DNA of 64,000 nt from Cyrtodaria siliqua (lineage: Eukaryota > Mollusca > Bivalvia > Adapedonta > Hiatellidae), in assembly GCA_037043455.1 (NCBI GenBank), contig JAWPHD010011046.1, positions 1-64,000 on the forward strand, written 5' to 3'. The translations under genes and the position numbers were made by a program. Shown here one piece after another: positions 11,690 to 23,020 of the stretch. The notes beneath the pieces were generated by a model. The model saw nothing but the letters and a program-made list of their open reading frames with translations. It did no database searches and was not told the DNA's origin. The stretch's first letter is position 1. Every line of letters begins with the position of its first letter.

Positions 11690-14600
11690 AGCTACTGTTA
11701 CTGGTTCGATCTGGATGGTTTTCAAACGTGTTCGAGCTTTTATTTATATCAACAATCTGGTAAAGTTTGGTAAAGATCGGATGAAAGATGAAGGCCCTAG
11801 CGTCTTAACAAGGCAACATATAGCGTTTTTAACTAAATACAGGGCAATAACTCCGCTGTTAATGATCCGATCTGGCTGGTTTTCGGAATTGCCTGAGCTG
11901 TCATTGATACTAACAATCTTTGCAAGTTTGGTAAAGATCAAATAATAAATGAAGGTGCTAAAGTGTTCACAATGCTTAATATGGCATTGTTCAGCAAAAC
12001 AAGGGCCATAACCTTGGCGAAATTATTTTGATCTGGCTGGTTTTCAAATATGTCTGAGATTTTATTGATATAAAGACACTGGCAAAGTTTCGTAAAGATC
12101 CGAATAATATTGAAGGCCCTATAGAGTGTTCACAAGGCAGAAACTAGCATTTTTCAGGAAAACAAGGGCCATAACTCCGAAGTTACTGATTGTATTTGGC
12201 TGGTTTTCAAACTAACCTGAGCTGTTATTAATATTAACAATCTGGTAAAGTTTTGTAAAGATCGCATGAAAATTGAAGGCTCTATCGAATTAAAAGGCAA
12301 AATATAGCATTTTTAACTAAATCAAGGGCCATAACTCCTTTGTTACTGTTTCGATCTGGCTGGTTTTCAAATTTTTCCGAGCTTTCATTGATATTAACAA
12401 TCTGGTAAAGTTTCGTAAATATCGGATGAAAGATGAAGGCCCTATCGTCTTAACGAGGCAAAATATAGGATTTTTAACTAAATCAAGGGCCATAACTCCG
12501 CTGTTACTAGTCCGATAAGGCTGTTTTTCAAACTTATCCGAACTGTCATTGATAATAACAATCTGGTTTCGTAAAGATCGTATGAATAATGAAGGCCATA
12601 TCATCTTACGACGAAAAATATAGCGTATTTAACTAAATCAAGGGCCAAAACTCCCATGTTAATTGCCCGATCTGGCTGATTTTCGAACTTATCCGAGCTT
12701 TTAGTAATATAAACAATCTGGTAAAGTTTCGTAAAGATCGGATGAAAGATGAAGGCCCTATCGAATTAACGAGGCAAATATAGGATTTTTAACTAAATCA
12801 AGGGCCATAACTCCACTGTTACTGCTCCAATCTGGCTGGTTTTCCATTTTTTTCTAGCTTTCATTGATATTAACAATCTGGTAAAGTTTGGTAAAGATCG
12901 GATGAAAGATGAAGGCCGTATCGTCTTAACGAGGCAAACTATAGCATTTTTAACTAAATCAAGGTCATAACTCCGCTGTTACTGGTTTGATCTGGCTGGT
13001 TTTCAAACTTTTTTCAGCTTTTATTGATATAAACAATCTGGTAAAGTTTGGTAAAGATCGGATGAAAGATGAAGGCCCTAGCGTCTTAACAAGGCAACAT
13101 ATAGCGTTTTTAACTAAATACAGGGCAATAACTCCGCTGTTAATGATCCGATCTGGCTGGTTTTCGGAATATTGCCTGAGCTGTCATTGATACTAACAAT
13201 CTTTGCAAGTTTGGTAAAGATCAAATAATAAATGAAGGTGCTAAAGTGTTCACAATGCTTAATATGGCATTGTTCAGCAAAACAAGGGCCATAACTCAGG
13301 CGAAATTATTTTGATCTGGCTGGTTTTCAAATGTGTCTGAGATTTTATTGATATAAAGACACTGGCAAAGTTTCGTAAAGATCCGAATAATATTGAAGGC
13401 CCTAGAGTGTTCACAAGGCAGAAACTAGCATTTTTCAGGAAAACAAGGGCCATAACTCCGAAGTTACTGACTGTATTTGGCTGGTTTTCAAACTAACCTG
13501 AGCTGTTATTAATATTAACAATCTGGTAAAGTTTTGTAAAGATCGCATGAAAATTGAAGGCCCTTTCGAATTAAATAGGCAAAATGTAGCATTTTTAACT
13601 AAATCAAGGGCCATAACTCCTTTGTTACTGTTTCGATCTGGCTGGTTTTCAAATTTTTCCGAGCTTTCATTGATATTAACAATCTGGTAAAGTTTCGTAA
13701 ATATCGGATGAAAGATGAAGGCCCTATCGTCTTAACGAGGCAAAATATAGGATTTTTAACTAAATCAAGGGCCATAACTCCGTTGTTACTAGTCCGATAA
13801 GGCTGTTTTTCAAACTTATCCGAACTGTCATTGATAATAAAAATCTGGTTTCGTAAAGATCGCATGAATACTGAAGGCCATATCATCTTACGACGAAAAA
13901 TATAGCGTTTTTAACTAAATCAAGGGCCAAAACTCCGCTGTTTATTGCCCGATCTGGCTGATTTTCGAACTTGTCCGAGCTTTTAGTAATATAAACAATC
14001 TGGTAAAGTTTCGTAAAGATCGGATGAAAGATGAAGGCCCTATCGAATTAACGAGGCAAATATAGGATTTTTAACTAAATCAAGGGCCATAACTCCACTG
14101 TTACTGCTCCAATCTGGCTGGTTTTCCAATTTTTTCTAGCTTTCATTGATATTAACAATCTGGTAAAGTTTGGTAAAGATCGGATGAAAGATGAAGGCCG
14201 TATCGTCTTAACGAGGCAAACTATAGCATTTTTAACTAAATCAAGGGCAATAGCTCCGCTGTTAATGGTCCAATCTAGCTGGATTTCAAACTTGACTGAG
14301 CTGTCATTGATATTAACAATTTTTGCAAGTTTGGTAAAGATCAAATAATAATGGCATTTTTCAGCAATACAAGAGCCATAACTCCGGTGAAATTATTTCG
14401 TTCTGGCTGATTTTAGAATTTGCCCGAGCTTTTATTGATATAAAGACACTGACAAAGTTTCGTAAAGATCCGATTAATATTGAAGGCCCTAGAGTGTTCA
14501 CAAGGCAGAAAATAGCATTTCTCAGAAAAAAACAAGGGCCATAACTCCGGTATTACTAATTTGATTTGGCTGGTTTTCGAACTTGTCAGAGATTTTATAA

Positions 14601-14910
14601 ATATTAACAATCTTTGAAAGTTTGGTAAAGATCAAATAATAAATGAAGGTGCTAGAGCATTCACAAGCCTTAATATGGCATATTTCAGCAAAACAAGGGC
14701 CATAACTCCAGTCAAACTAATTTGATCTGGGGCTGGTTTTCGGACTTTTCTGAGATTTCATTGATATAAAGACACTGTCAAAGTTTCGTAAAGAACGTAT
14801 TAATAATGTAGGCCCCTAGAGTGTTCACAATGCAAAGGTTAACGGACGACGGACGGCGGACGGACGGACGGACGGACGGACGACGGACAACTCGACCTGT
14901 TCCGTAAAAA
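11690..14910 (+). repeat. ~160-bp tandem array (family B cores) with 1.28-kb higher-order repeat
   Basis: About 19-20 units at 160-164 bp spacing. Each contains AAGGGCCATAACTCC, GATCTGGCTGGTTTTC, AGCTTTCATTGATATTAACA and GTAAAGATCGGATGAAAGAT. Blocks at about 11745-13010 and 13027-14290 are near-identical at a constant offset of ~1,282 bp, so eight-unit blocks were duplicated. The array ends in a GACGGACG simple tract (14833-14890). The same unit occurs in reverse orientation at 44.2-49.3 kb. I read it as the core of a Pearl-like bivalve non-autonomous element. ORFs inside are repeat artefacts. Confidence 0.9.
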
Positions 14911-15850
14911 AAACTTTCTTGTCTTGTGACGCCACCTTTTCTGGTGATTTTTCAAGTGGAAAATTGGTTTTCTATATGGAAATTACACTGCTGCATTATC
15001 CATACTTGGGTTGAAGCTGCAGCAAATCATTAATATGTGACACTTTAACATTGATGTCTATGGGGAAACTAATTAGTGGTTTCATACCTAAATGAAAACG
15101 TTACGCGCCTCGTTAATTTTTATTCTATGTCAATGAGCGCTTATGGTAAATAATTGGCATTCGTAATAAAGCGCTTGAATGATCTGGAAGATACTATTGA
15201 CTATTCACCCGAAAGAGATCTATTAACTTGAAGTCTGGTTTTAACCGGATTGGACACATTTGAACACGTTTTCAAGTCAGTAGTTAATCCTTATGCCTTT
15301 CATGTGACTGCTTTTCAGCCAGTAAAAACTACGTATATAAAATGATATATAATAATCTTAAATATTGACTGCAAAACTACGTCTGACGACGATTCTTCAA
15401 GAATAAAACATTAATATTTTGTCTTTTGATAACGTATCTGTATTTCCAAACTTTCCATTAGTATTTACAACGAACATTGTTTATTATTTCGGATTTCTAT
15501 ATAACACAACAAAGCTCACTTTGGTGTAGAACATAGCGAGGGCTTAGTGGAAAACTGCTGTATTATTGCCTGTCACAAAATGTCACGGGTAGAGCGTACT
15601 GGTCGTTCATAGCTCTTGTAAGTTATCGGTTACACCCAAATCTATTGTTCGAGTTGAAACAATTTCACAATATTCATGATCTATTCATGTAACACGTAAA
15701 AGCGTGCACATTTTAAGTGGCCGCCAGAGAGGCTGGTCATAAGTTTAGTTTTGCTTTAATGCATGTAAACGTATAGGTATATTTTCCTCAAACGCCAAAT
15801 TGTATAAGGGGCCTCTCGTGTAGATTCAATACTGTAGATTTAGCCACGTT
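14911..15850. other. No gene seen
   Basis: Non-coding sequence with no recognised element. Confidence 0.45.
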
Positions 15851-16616
15851 TGTCACGGACTGAACGGGGGAAATAATGATTTGGGCGTTATGTTTGCTAT
15901 AAAACCCATTGTCTTCTAGCTCTCGCCGGGATGATCGATAGTACTTTGTTGGAACAGAGATTGGACGGCAAAATTCATAGGCAACATGTGCCTAAGCCAT
16001 CCAGGATATAAGCCATCCAGGGTTGGAGTAAGCCATCCAGGATATAAGCCATCCAGGGTTGGAGTAAGCCATCTAGGTTTGGATATCCAGGAGTGGAGCT
16101 AAGCTTCCACGATAAACGTTTACGAGCGGTGGAGACGGTCCCCGTACCTGCGTCAGCATGGCCAGGTTTTACTAACGACAACCCCCGGGACACAAGGTGG
16201 GCCCGTTACCAGTCCTCACTGGAGGAATATCACTCACAATCTCAGTGGAGGTTAACTATCATTGCATCGCGTCATCAACCCTTACAGAAGGCATTTGATG
16301 ACAATCATTCATTGAATTCGCACATCATCATCTTCATGAGCTCTCGCGCATCACAGTTATCGCGCTAGATCAACATTGTTATAGCTTTAACAACACTTTA
16401 GTGTCTTAGACATTCAGTATTTATAACAATACTAAGAACGTCTTAAACGTTCATGAGAACATTCTTTTCATAGTTCATTTGTGTATTCGCTTGTTTTTTT
16501 AGATAATTGTATATATATTAAACATATTTTAAAAGTTGCATTAAACTTATGTAAATGCATTCACCGTCATTGATTCTTTCCTGAGTTAGCCCAACCACTA
16601 AGGTCATCCTGTGACA
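15851..16616 (+). mobile_element. Possible solo LTR (Gypsy-type ends)
   Basis: The segment starts TGTCAC (15851) and ends GTGACA (16611-16616), the inverted-end pattern common in Gypsy LTRs. It holds a TATA-like TATAAAA about 50 bp from the start (around 15899) and AT-rich ATTAAA words near the 3' end. A 33-35 bp motif with AAGCCATCCAGG is duplicated at about 15993-16075. No primer-binding site, internal coding region or matching target duplication was found, so a solo LTR is an inference. Confidence 0.4.
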
Positions 16617-17891
16617 TTGCCAAACTGACCGCTGCAATGTTAACAGAATGGTATACCCAAAATTAAAGGCTGGCCAGATTTCTGAGCTAAAAATGGCACA
16701 AGTGGCAGCCTAACAGCATTCAAATTATGTGCCTCCGCGTAGATAAATAGTGCCTCCGTGTGCGCATGAGCTGAAGGTAATGAGACCAAGACGAGATCTG
16801 TATGTAATGGGAAAAAATACAATATTCCAAATGACAATATATGAATTGTGTCTACAGAATTTGCCTTGTTTAACCTAGTAAAATAGTTGACCATATTGTG
16901 GGAAAACGTTCTGGTTACGGCACTGTTTTATTTGATTTTACTTCAGATAGTACGTGAAAACAACATGAGTATTCCTTTATTATGTATAATTGTATATAGC
17001 AACAACTATTTCGAATGCTGTTTATTGATTCACGATGTCAGTGAATTATTATTAATGATAAGACGGAATGAAGAAACAAGTTTAGACACCACTGGATTGT
17101 TATTCTGTTGGAATATAGCATATATACAAATATTGTTACCGTTATATTTCCTGTATTTAAGATCGGATGCGATCAAAATAGAGTTCAGGGTCTAGTCGTG
17201 CAAGAACAGAAAGCTAGAGGGGCATTCCGGATTTAAACGCTATACCAATTGACAAGATGCAAACATTGCAAGAACAACTCGCGTCGGGCGCTATTTCCCC
17301 CCCATTTCAATTAATTTTTCCTGCATTTTGTTATTCATGGCATGTTCATCGTATTCAGATTTTGTTCGTTACACAATCCCCGCCGCATTCAGCACTTGAA
17401 TGCTTTGATTATTAGTGGGTAGCAGTACATATGTAATGTATAATCAGTTGCAAAATATAGTATACACTTTGATACTTTACACCCTATCCTCTTTACCAAG
17501 CGACAATCCCTTAATGATGCAACCTGTTGAAGAAAAAAAATGACACATCATATTGGCAATGGAATGATAAAAACTTTGGTACCAAACATGGCATATTTAT
17601 TTTGGAATTTGTCAATTTAATTCGGAAAAAACTTTATACAATTGAATCTAAACAAAACTCAGTGTACACTTTTTGTTGCAACTGAGTATATATTGTATTT
17701 TTAAAATATGTTATGTCTATTGCATTGATTTTTTGGTTCGATTCTGAGGGCAAGCTCCTTTTAGCTTAGTAATTGTAACATTGTTCTATGGAATTGTATA
17801 TTACAGGTAACTACGTGAATGTTAGATTATAATCGACCACACATCATATACAAGCGATGATTCACGGTGACTGTATTGTCGTCTATTTCAG
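16617..17891. other. Upstream flank/intron of the Kunitz gene
   Basis: Because the Kunitz exon begins with a phase-1 acceptor, this sequence is probably intron. I searched for a signal-peptide exon ending in phase 1 with a GT donor and found none convincing. An ATTACAG/GTAACT word at about 17798-17810 has no open frame beside it. Confidence 0.5.
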
Positions 17892-19669
17892 CTTGCCTAC
17901 AGCCACTAAAGGCGGGTCCTTGTAAAGCTTTACTCAACCGATATTACTTCAACATCCATACGTGTCACTGTGAACAGTTCAACTGGGGAGGTTGCGAACC
18001 CAATGGCAACAACTTTGTGACTTTGGAGGCATGCAGTAACCAATGTTTAAATCACATGGCAAATAACGACATTTGCGAACTTCCTATGCAACCGGGTACA
18101 TGCAAGGGCTCCTTTCCACGATGGCATTACAGTAGGAAAACATGTAAATGTGAGCCGTTTATTTATGGCGGGTGCGATGGAAATAACAATAATTTTATAA
18201 CTGAAGCGGAATGTAATATGACGTGTGGTTGTTACAACTGTCCAGTCTGTAATCTACCTGCCATGAAAGCTGATCCCACCGGACCGATTTGTCAAGCCAT
18301 CATTCCGCGGGTTTTCTTCAATATGTCAACCTGTCTGTGCGAATCCTTTGAGTATTCTGGTTGCGGCGGTAATGGTAACAACTTTTTGACTGAGGATGTT
18401 TGCCAGGACGTATGTGGCGACTTTGATTGCCCCCTGTGTTCCTTGCCTATCATGACTGGTGGACCAGTGCGTTTCTGTAGGGGGCTTTTTCCGATTTATG
18501 GGTACAACACGACGTCATGTCAATGTGAGAAATTCATATATGGCGGTTGTGGTGGTAATGCCAACCGATTTCCAACCCAAGCGGATTGTGAAAAGCGATG
18601 CTTGGATACAGAATGTAACCCAGCAATTGCCTGTGACATTCCAGTAAAAGTAGGACCGTGTCGTGCGATGTTGCCGCGTTATTTCTACAATAATAACACA
18701 TGCGAATGTGAACACTTTTTCTGGGGAGGATGCGATGCCAATGCTAATAATTTTGAAACCATGGAGGTTTGTCGGGAAAGAACTTGCGAGTGTTTCGAAA
18801 CTTGTGAAAATAAAAATGCTAAGTGCTATATGCCAGAAGATTCCGGTCCATGTAAGGCCCTTATACCTAGGTTCCACTATGATGCTCTTAATTGCAAATG
18901 TACCAAATTTAATTACGGTGGTTGTCTAGGCAATAGTAATAACTTTGAATCGAAAGGCAAGTGTAAACGGGCTTGCAAAGGAAGCACGTGTCCAGTGTGT
19001 AACCTGCCAGCGGACTCTGGGCCATGTAAATGCAAGTTTCCCATGTACTTCTACAACGTCCAGACGTGTCAATGTGAACAGTTTGACTATGGGGGTTGTG
19101 GCGGCAACAGGAACCGGTACAAGACAAGAAACGAGTGTGAATCAGTCTGTGGATCCGTGCAATGCCCAGTCTGTAACCTACCGCCGAAAAGAGGACCGTG
19201 CAAAGCAAGTCTAGACAGGTGGTACTTTGATGCGTCGCAGTGTCTATGCAAGTCATTTAAATATGGTGGTTGTAAAGGCAATCTCAACAGGTTTCTTACA
19301 CAGGCAGACTGCGACGGGTCATGCGGTACATTTCCGTACCCAGTGTGCTCACAACCAAAGCAAGTTGGCTATTGCAAAGCGGCACTACCGAGGTGGTATA
19401 ACAACGATCTGACAAACACATGTGAGGAATTTTTATGGAGTGGGTGTCAACTGAATGGGAACAATTTTAAAACACAAAGGGATTGCGCTAAAGTGTGTAG
19501 AGTATTGAATTGCACGTTACCACAAAAGATAGGTCCTTGCAAGGCAGCGTTCAAACGATTCTACTATGATGCCAAGGAAGGTAAATGCAAAACTTTCGGT
19601 TGGGGCGGATGCGAACCGAACGGAAATAACTTTAAGTCTCGAAGAGCCTGCAAGAAAGCTTGCCATTAA
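17892..19669 (+). CDS. Ten-domain Kunitz (BPTI-type) protease inhibitor, 3' terminal exon
   Basis: The exon encodes ten tandem Kunitz domains, small disulfide-bonded folds that block serine proteases; a secreted protein is expected. It opens after a pyrimidine-rich TATTTCAG acceptor (AG at 17890-17891) in phase 1, the usual phase for such modules, so the true start and any signal peptide lie upstream. An in-frame GTG at 17867 is intronic and was not used as start. Counting from Cys at 17894, domains begin near residues 1, 61, 119, 182, 247, 311, 369, 427, 485 and 540. The residue after Cys2 (P1) is Lys or Arg in nine domains, predicting trypsin-like targets; domain 3 has Gln. Domains 1-8 carry a C-x-C with an extra Cys two before the canonical third; domains 9-10 are canonical six-Cys. 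Domain 7 has a further Cys right after P1. The stop is TAA, with a polyA signal 37 bp later. A papilin-like or purely inhibitor protein are both possible. Confidence 0.93.
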
Positions 19670-19705
19670 TAGTAATGTGGATTGTTTAAATTGATCATGT
19701 CAGAA

Positions 19706-19711
19706 AATAAA
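19706..19711 (+). promoter_or_regulatory. PolyA signal of the Kunitz gene
   Basis: AATAAA lies 37 bp after the TAA stop on the same strand and implies a very short 3' UTR. Confidence 0.7.
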
Positions 19712-20114
19712 AATAGTCCATGGAGTTCGAATGTTAATTATATTTAGTCAGTCGTTGCTTTATACGATAACCAAAAGCAAAATGTTCACTTTAAATGTTT
19801 TTGATGTACATGCTTTGTTTTAAAAGCGATGTGATGTTTGGAGTCTACAGTGATTAGGTTAACCAAGAAGCTCGTAAGATGGTGCAGTAATCCATTTCAG
19901 AGTCAGACACATTATGCACATATGTCAGATCGAAGTTGAAATGGCGTTTGTTTCACAATGTAAAGAAACACATGAAAATTAGGTTGATTGGTTGATTGAA
20001 TTGTTCACGTCATTTCACCCCTCACCCCCATAACCGGCACTGTATACTCACACTATTCTTATGAAACGACATATTTTCACTTACAATTCAAGCTCCCAGT
20101 GGGATTTGAACCCG
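19712..20114. other. Intergenic, nothing seen
   Basis: Non-coding sequence downstream of the Kunitz gene. Confidence 0.45.
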
Positions 20115-20575
20115 ATAAAAACAGTAGGAGGAGTTATCCGAAATTGAATAATTTCCTCTAATTTCAATCAACAAAAGGCAATAACTCCGGCTAAAGTAAT
20201 TGGACTGGAACCTGCTGACAATATGCACATAAATGTCATCTTCATCAGATGAAAACTGTACGAGGAGTTATACGGAAATTAAGGACCAGAACCTCTCACA
20301 TATGCACGTAACAATGAGTTTACCTACCAAATGTTATCTTGATTGGATAAAAACTATACGAGGCGTTATCCGGAATTTAATAATTTCGTCTAATTTCAAT
20401 CAACAAAGGGTAACCACTCCAACAAAAGTCCGTGTACTAGAGACTTCTTACAATATGCACATCTGCACGTTACAATGATACTACCTACTAAGTTACAACT
20501 TGATCGGATGAAAAACTGTAGCAGGCGTTATACGGAAACGACGAAATCGTTACGGACGAACATCATACCATAACA
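20115..20575. repeat. Degenerate tandem repeat with GAGGAGTTATACGGAAAT
   Basis: Four recurrences of AACTGTACGAGGAGTTATAC-like words near 20119, 20254, 20348 and 20516, with shared AATTTCAATCAACAAA and TATGCACAT segments between them. This is a degraded array of the same general style as the other bivalve repeats. Confidence 0.65.
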
Positions 20576-20589
20576 TCCTCCGTCTGAAG

Positions 20590-20778
20590 AAGGGTATATA
20601 ACTACATATCTATTATTATACAATTATGGACTTTTCAGCTGTTATACATGATGTGATATGCACCAAAAAAATCATTATTGACCGAGGCGATAGCCGAGGT
20701 CAATAATGATTTTTTGGTACATATCAACATCATGTATAACAGCTGAAAAGTCCATAACTGTTTTATTATATAACCCTC
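20590..20778. repeat. Foldback element with CCGAGG apex
   Basis: Long inverted repeat. The left arm has GGACTTTTCAGCTGTTATAC and the right arm the complement GTATAACAGCTGAAAAGTCC. The arms extend outward to GGGTATATAA / TTATATAACCCTC. The apex is GACCGAGGCGATAGCCGAGG, then TC. Confidence 0.88.
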
Positions 20779-20794
20779 AATTTACAATTATATA

Positions 20795-20885
20795 AAACAG
20801 GTCAATATCAATTTTTTTTTTATATAAAACAGGTCAATATCAAAAAAACAGGTCAATATCAAAAAAACAGGTCAATATCACTAGA
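20795..20885. repeat. CAGGTCAATATCAAAAAAA short tandem repeat
   Basis: Four copies of an ~18-40 bp unit carrying ACAGGTCAATATCA beside the preceding foldback element. Confidence 0.8.
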
Positions 20886-20951
20886 TATTTTTTCTAAAAA
20901 ATTACTTTTTAGCCAATGAAAACGCGTCTATTTATAGGTTATATAATAAAG

Positions 20952-21213
20952 ATATATATACACTTCTCAAAACTGCTAACTACACCGCTCACGTTTTATA
21001 CACTTTTCAAAACAGCCAACTACACCGATTTAAAATATGAATAATTTTGTTAATATCATTATTTCATAGTTGTTTGTAATTAAATAAACAAATAACACAA
21101 ATCTGCACTATATGAGACAAATTTTTATTTTATTGAAAAACATTCAACCCATCGATATATATAACCCAAAACGTGAGCGGTGTAGTTAGCAGTTTTGAGA
21201 AGTGTATATATAT
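20952..21213. mobile_element. MITE with 46-bp terminal inverted repeats
   Basis: The left end (20952-20997, with CTTCTCAAAACTGCTAACTA and CACCGCTCACGTTTT) is repeated as its exact complement at 21168-21213, giving a 262-bp non-autonomous DNA element. It lies just downstream of the Ig gene's stop. A partial internal copy of the arm (CACTTTTCAAAACAGCCAAC) occurs at about 21001-21020. Confidence 0.9.
21124..21134 (-). promoter_or_regulatory. Overlapping polyA signals for the Ig gene
   Basis: Read on the - strand, AATAAA occurs at 21134-21129 and again at 21129-21124, about 150 bp after the Ig gene's stop codon and inside the MITE at 20952-21213. This suggests that the element supplies the transcript end. 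Confidence 0.45.
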
Positions 21214-21281
21214 TAAGGACATGCAGTACATCGGCATCCACAGAAAATGGCGATACGGGTTGTCTCGTGTCTTTGGAAGGC

Positions 21282-21479
21282 CTATTTCACCAACAAACTC
21301 ATAAGCAATTCAGTTCTGTTGTCTTTTCTGTTTTCCGGAAACACATCTATCCTCTTGTGCGTATTATAGATATAGTAGTCGTTCGCGGCCTCACAGTACA
21401 CGGTATGTATGTCGGGGTTGCTAGGGGAAATGATGAGCGTTACCTGTTCCGTCTCCTTGTCCACTTCTGTCCTTGAAAC
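21282..21479 (-). CDS. Ig-domain gene, terminal exon (second half of last Ig domain, stop)
   Basis: The exon opens after TTTCAATTCAAG (acceptor AG at 21481-21480) in phase 0, which agrees with the phase-0 donor of the exon at 22629-22416. It encodes the E-F-G strands of an Ig domain (VTLIIS, then HTVYCEAAND with the second disulfide Cys) and about 30 more residues to a TAG stop at 21284-21282. No transmembrane segment or GPI-type tail follows, so the product looks secreted, unless other isoforms exist. The nearest alternative acceptor, 8 bp further on, would be out of frame. Confidence 0.72.
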   Translation of the reverse strand, partial: VSRTEVDKETEQVTLIISPSNPDIHTVYCEAANDYYIYNTHKRIDVFPENRKDNRTELLMSLLVK

Positions 21480-22097
21480 CTTGAATTGAAATGAACTTAA
21501 TAATTGCATATACAGTTACAGTGACCAGTGCAGGCTAAAGGTCCGTTTTTAGAAAATATAATAAAATTGCCAAGACTCAATGTATCCAGGACTCAGATAA
21601 TGGAATAACTTGATGTGTGTAAACAATGAATTACGAAGTGTCTTAAAGATGTTCTTCTCGAGAACAGAACATGACGGCGGTTAGTCTAGATCATCTGCGA
21701 CGCTTGCTTGTTTTCAAGACAGACATCTAGAACAGACCTCCTGAACAAAGTTTGATTTTTGCCAATGTATTGGTAAGGTTTCTGATTGGCTGAGACAGGA
21801 ACATCTGCTATCCATGATATAAAGAAAGGCAGAAAAACAATAAATTTATATATAAACAAGCAGGGAAACTTCATCATTATATCGACGAACTAAATGTGGA
21901 TGGTCAGAAATACTATAATAAAAAATAATAATTACGGTCACGTGGTTCCAGTTTCAAATTTGTTTCTGCACAACTGGTCAATCCGTTTTAATTAAAATCA
22001 AGTCTTCATCGGAAAGTATCTTTTTTGATACGAATATACAGATAATACTTTGATTATTTCGAATTAGATTGACTGAATACATACGTTACTTTTTCTG
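21480..22097. other. Ig gene intron
   Basis: Non-coding sequence between the last two Ig-gene exons. No separate feature is seen before the SINE. Confidence 0.55.
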
Positions 22098-22336
22098 TTT
22101 CTGTTTGTGCAAGACACTTTCCCTTAGCCCCGTCCGTCGAATGGGGACGTAAACCGGGCGGTCCCGTGTATCGGTCTATCCTCCGAGCACGTTAAAGAAC
22201 CATAGGAATCTATTCGATAATAAGAGTAGGGCAGGTTCCCGGATTCCTATGTATCCTTCCCCTCTCTCTGGGGCGGCTCTAAATAACCTATACTGTGTTG
22301 ATGAGCCGTTAAACAACATTCAATTTTCTGTTTGTG
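22098..22336 (+). mobile_element. 5'-truncated SINE with 12-bp target duplication
   Basis: The body at 22110-22324 includes AAGACACTTTCCCTTAGCCC, GTAAACCGGGCGGTCCCGTG, GAGCACGTTAAAGAACCATA and a 3' end with GAGCCGTTAAACAACATTCA. It is flanked by the direct repeat TTTCTGTTTGTG (22098-22109 and 22325-22336). The inverted copy at 45314-45590 aligns along its length and extends further 5'. It sits in an intron of the Ig gene. Confidence 0.88.
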
Positions 22337-22415
22337 TAAGAGCCAATTATCAAGTAGAGCGCCCGTATGCCACTTTTCTTGGACCTCTTGTTTCTATCAA
22401 AATGTAAATACTTAC

Positions 22416-22629
22416 TTCAAACTGACTGGAGAGAGGTATGTCCGGACCATACTTGCTATGCAAACGCAATGATAACGTTGGTCTGGGTAAACCGGAAGCT
22501 TTACATGATATGACAATTTTATCGGTGGTATTCTGCATCACACCTGTTTGGGTCTCATCGAAAACAACATCCTTTGTACTAGCTATGACCTCGCCGACCT
22601 GCTCAACCGTCTTGGCACCACTTGTGGCT
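22416..22629 (-). CDS. Ig-domain gene, exon with first half of the last Ig domain
   Basis: A 214-bp exon between a strong acceptor (GGGTTTTTTTCAG, AG at 22631-22630) and a consensus donor (GAA then GTAAGT, GT at 22415-22414). It first encodes a G-strand-like stretch ATSGAKTVEQVGEV, then the A-C strands of a new Ig domain (IVISCKASGLPRPTLSL). Its end is phase 0 and joins the terminal exon to form a complete B-F strand Ig domain. Its start is phase 2, which does not agree with the phase-0 end of the exon at 25724-24892. Either a small exon is missing, or the one extra base after CAG is a sequence difference or lesion. Confidence 0.75.
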
Positions 22630-23020
22630 CTGAAAAAAACCCCCACATAAATAGCGGTATGGAAAAAACAGAAGCGTTTCTTGGGGTTTAACTCCTTTCC
22701 CACACTAAAATTACACGCATGGGTAATAACAGGGTGGTGCAACCATGTGACTTTTTGATCGGTTTCACGGCAACAAATGTAAACAAAGCGCTCGGTAGGG
22801 TTTGTCTTCATAAATGTATTAATATTTAACGAATTGTGTTCAAATAACGCGCACATACCCTTACAATGTGAGCTCTTTCCTCCGCCGCAAAAGGCAATTT
22901 GGTTCATTCAGTACTTTCGGAGATTAGCTCTCCCAAAATGTATACGGTCATAGGTTTCTACCTATTTCCAAGACTTTGGCAGGACTAATCGCATAAAGTA
23001 CTAAATAAATAGAGGATATG

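Noticed and set aside
16093..16368. 91-residue + strand ORF and 72-residue - strand ORF at 15975-16193
   Set aside because: They lie in the possible LTR and partly in short tandem duplications, with no domain.
16887..17195. Hydrophobic ORF considered as the signal-peptide exon of the Kunitz gene
   Set aside because: It starts at TTG, has no phase-1 GT donor in frame and no cleavage-site pattern that I trust.
17867..17891. GTG start giving eight extra residues to the Kunitz ORF
   Set aside because: It lies in the polypyrimidine/acceptor region; the coding exon starts at 17892 after TTTCAG.
18515..19287. ORFs antisense to and in other frames of the Kunitz exon
   Set aside because: Shadow frames of a strongly supported coding exon.
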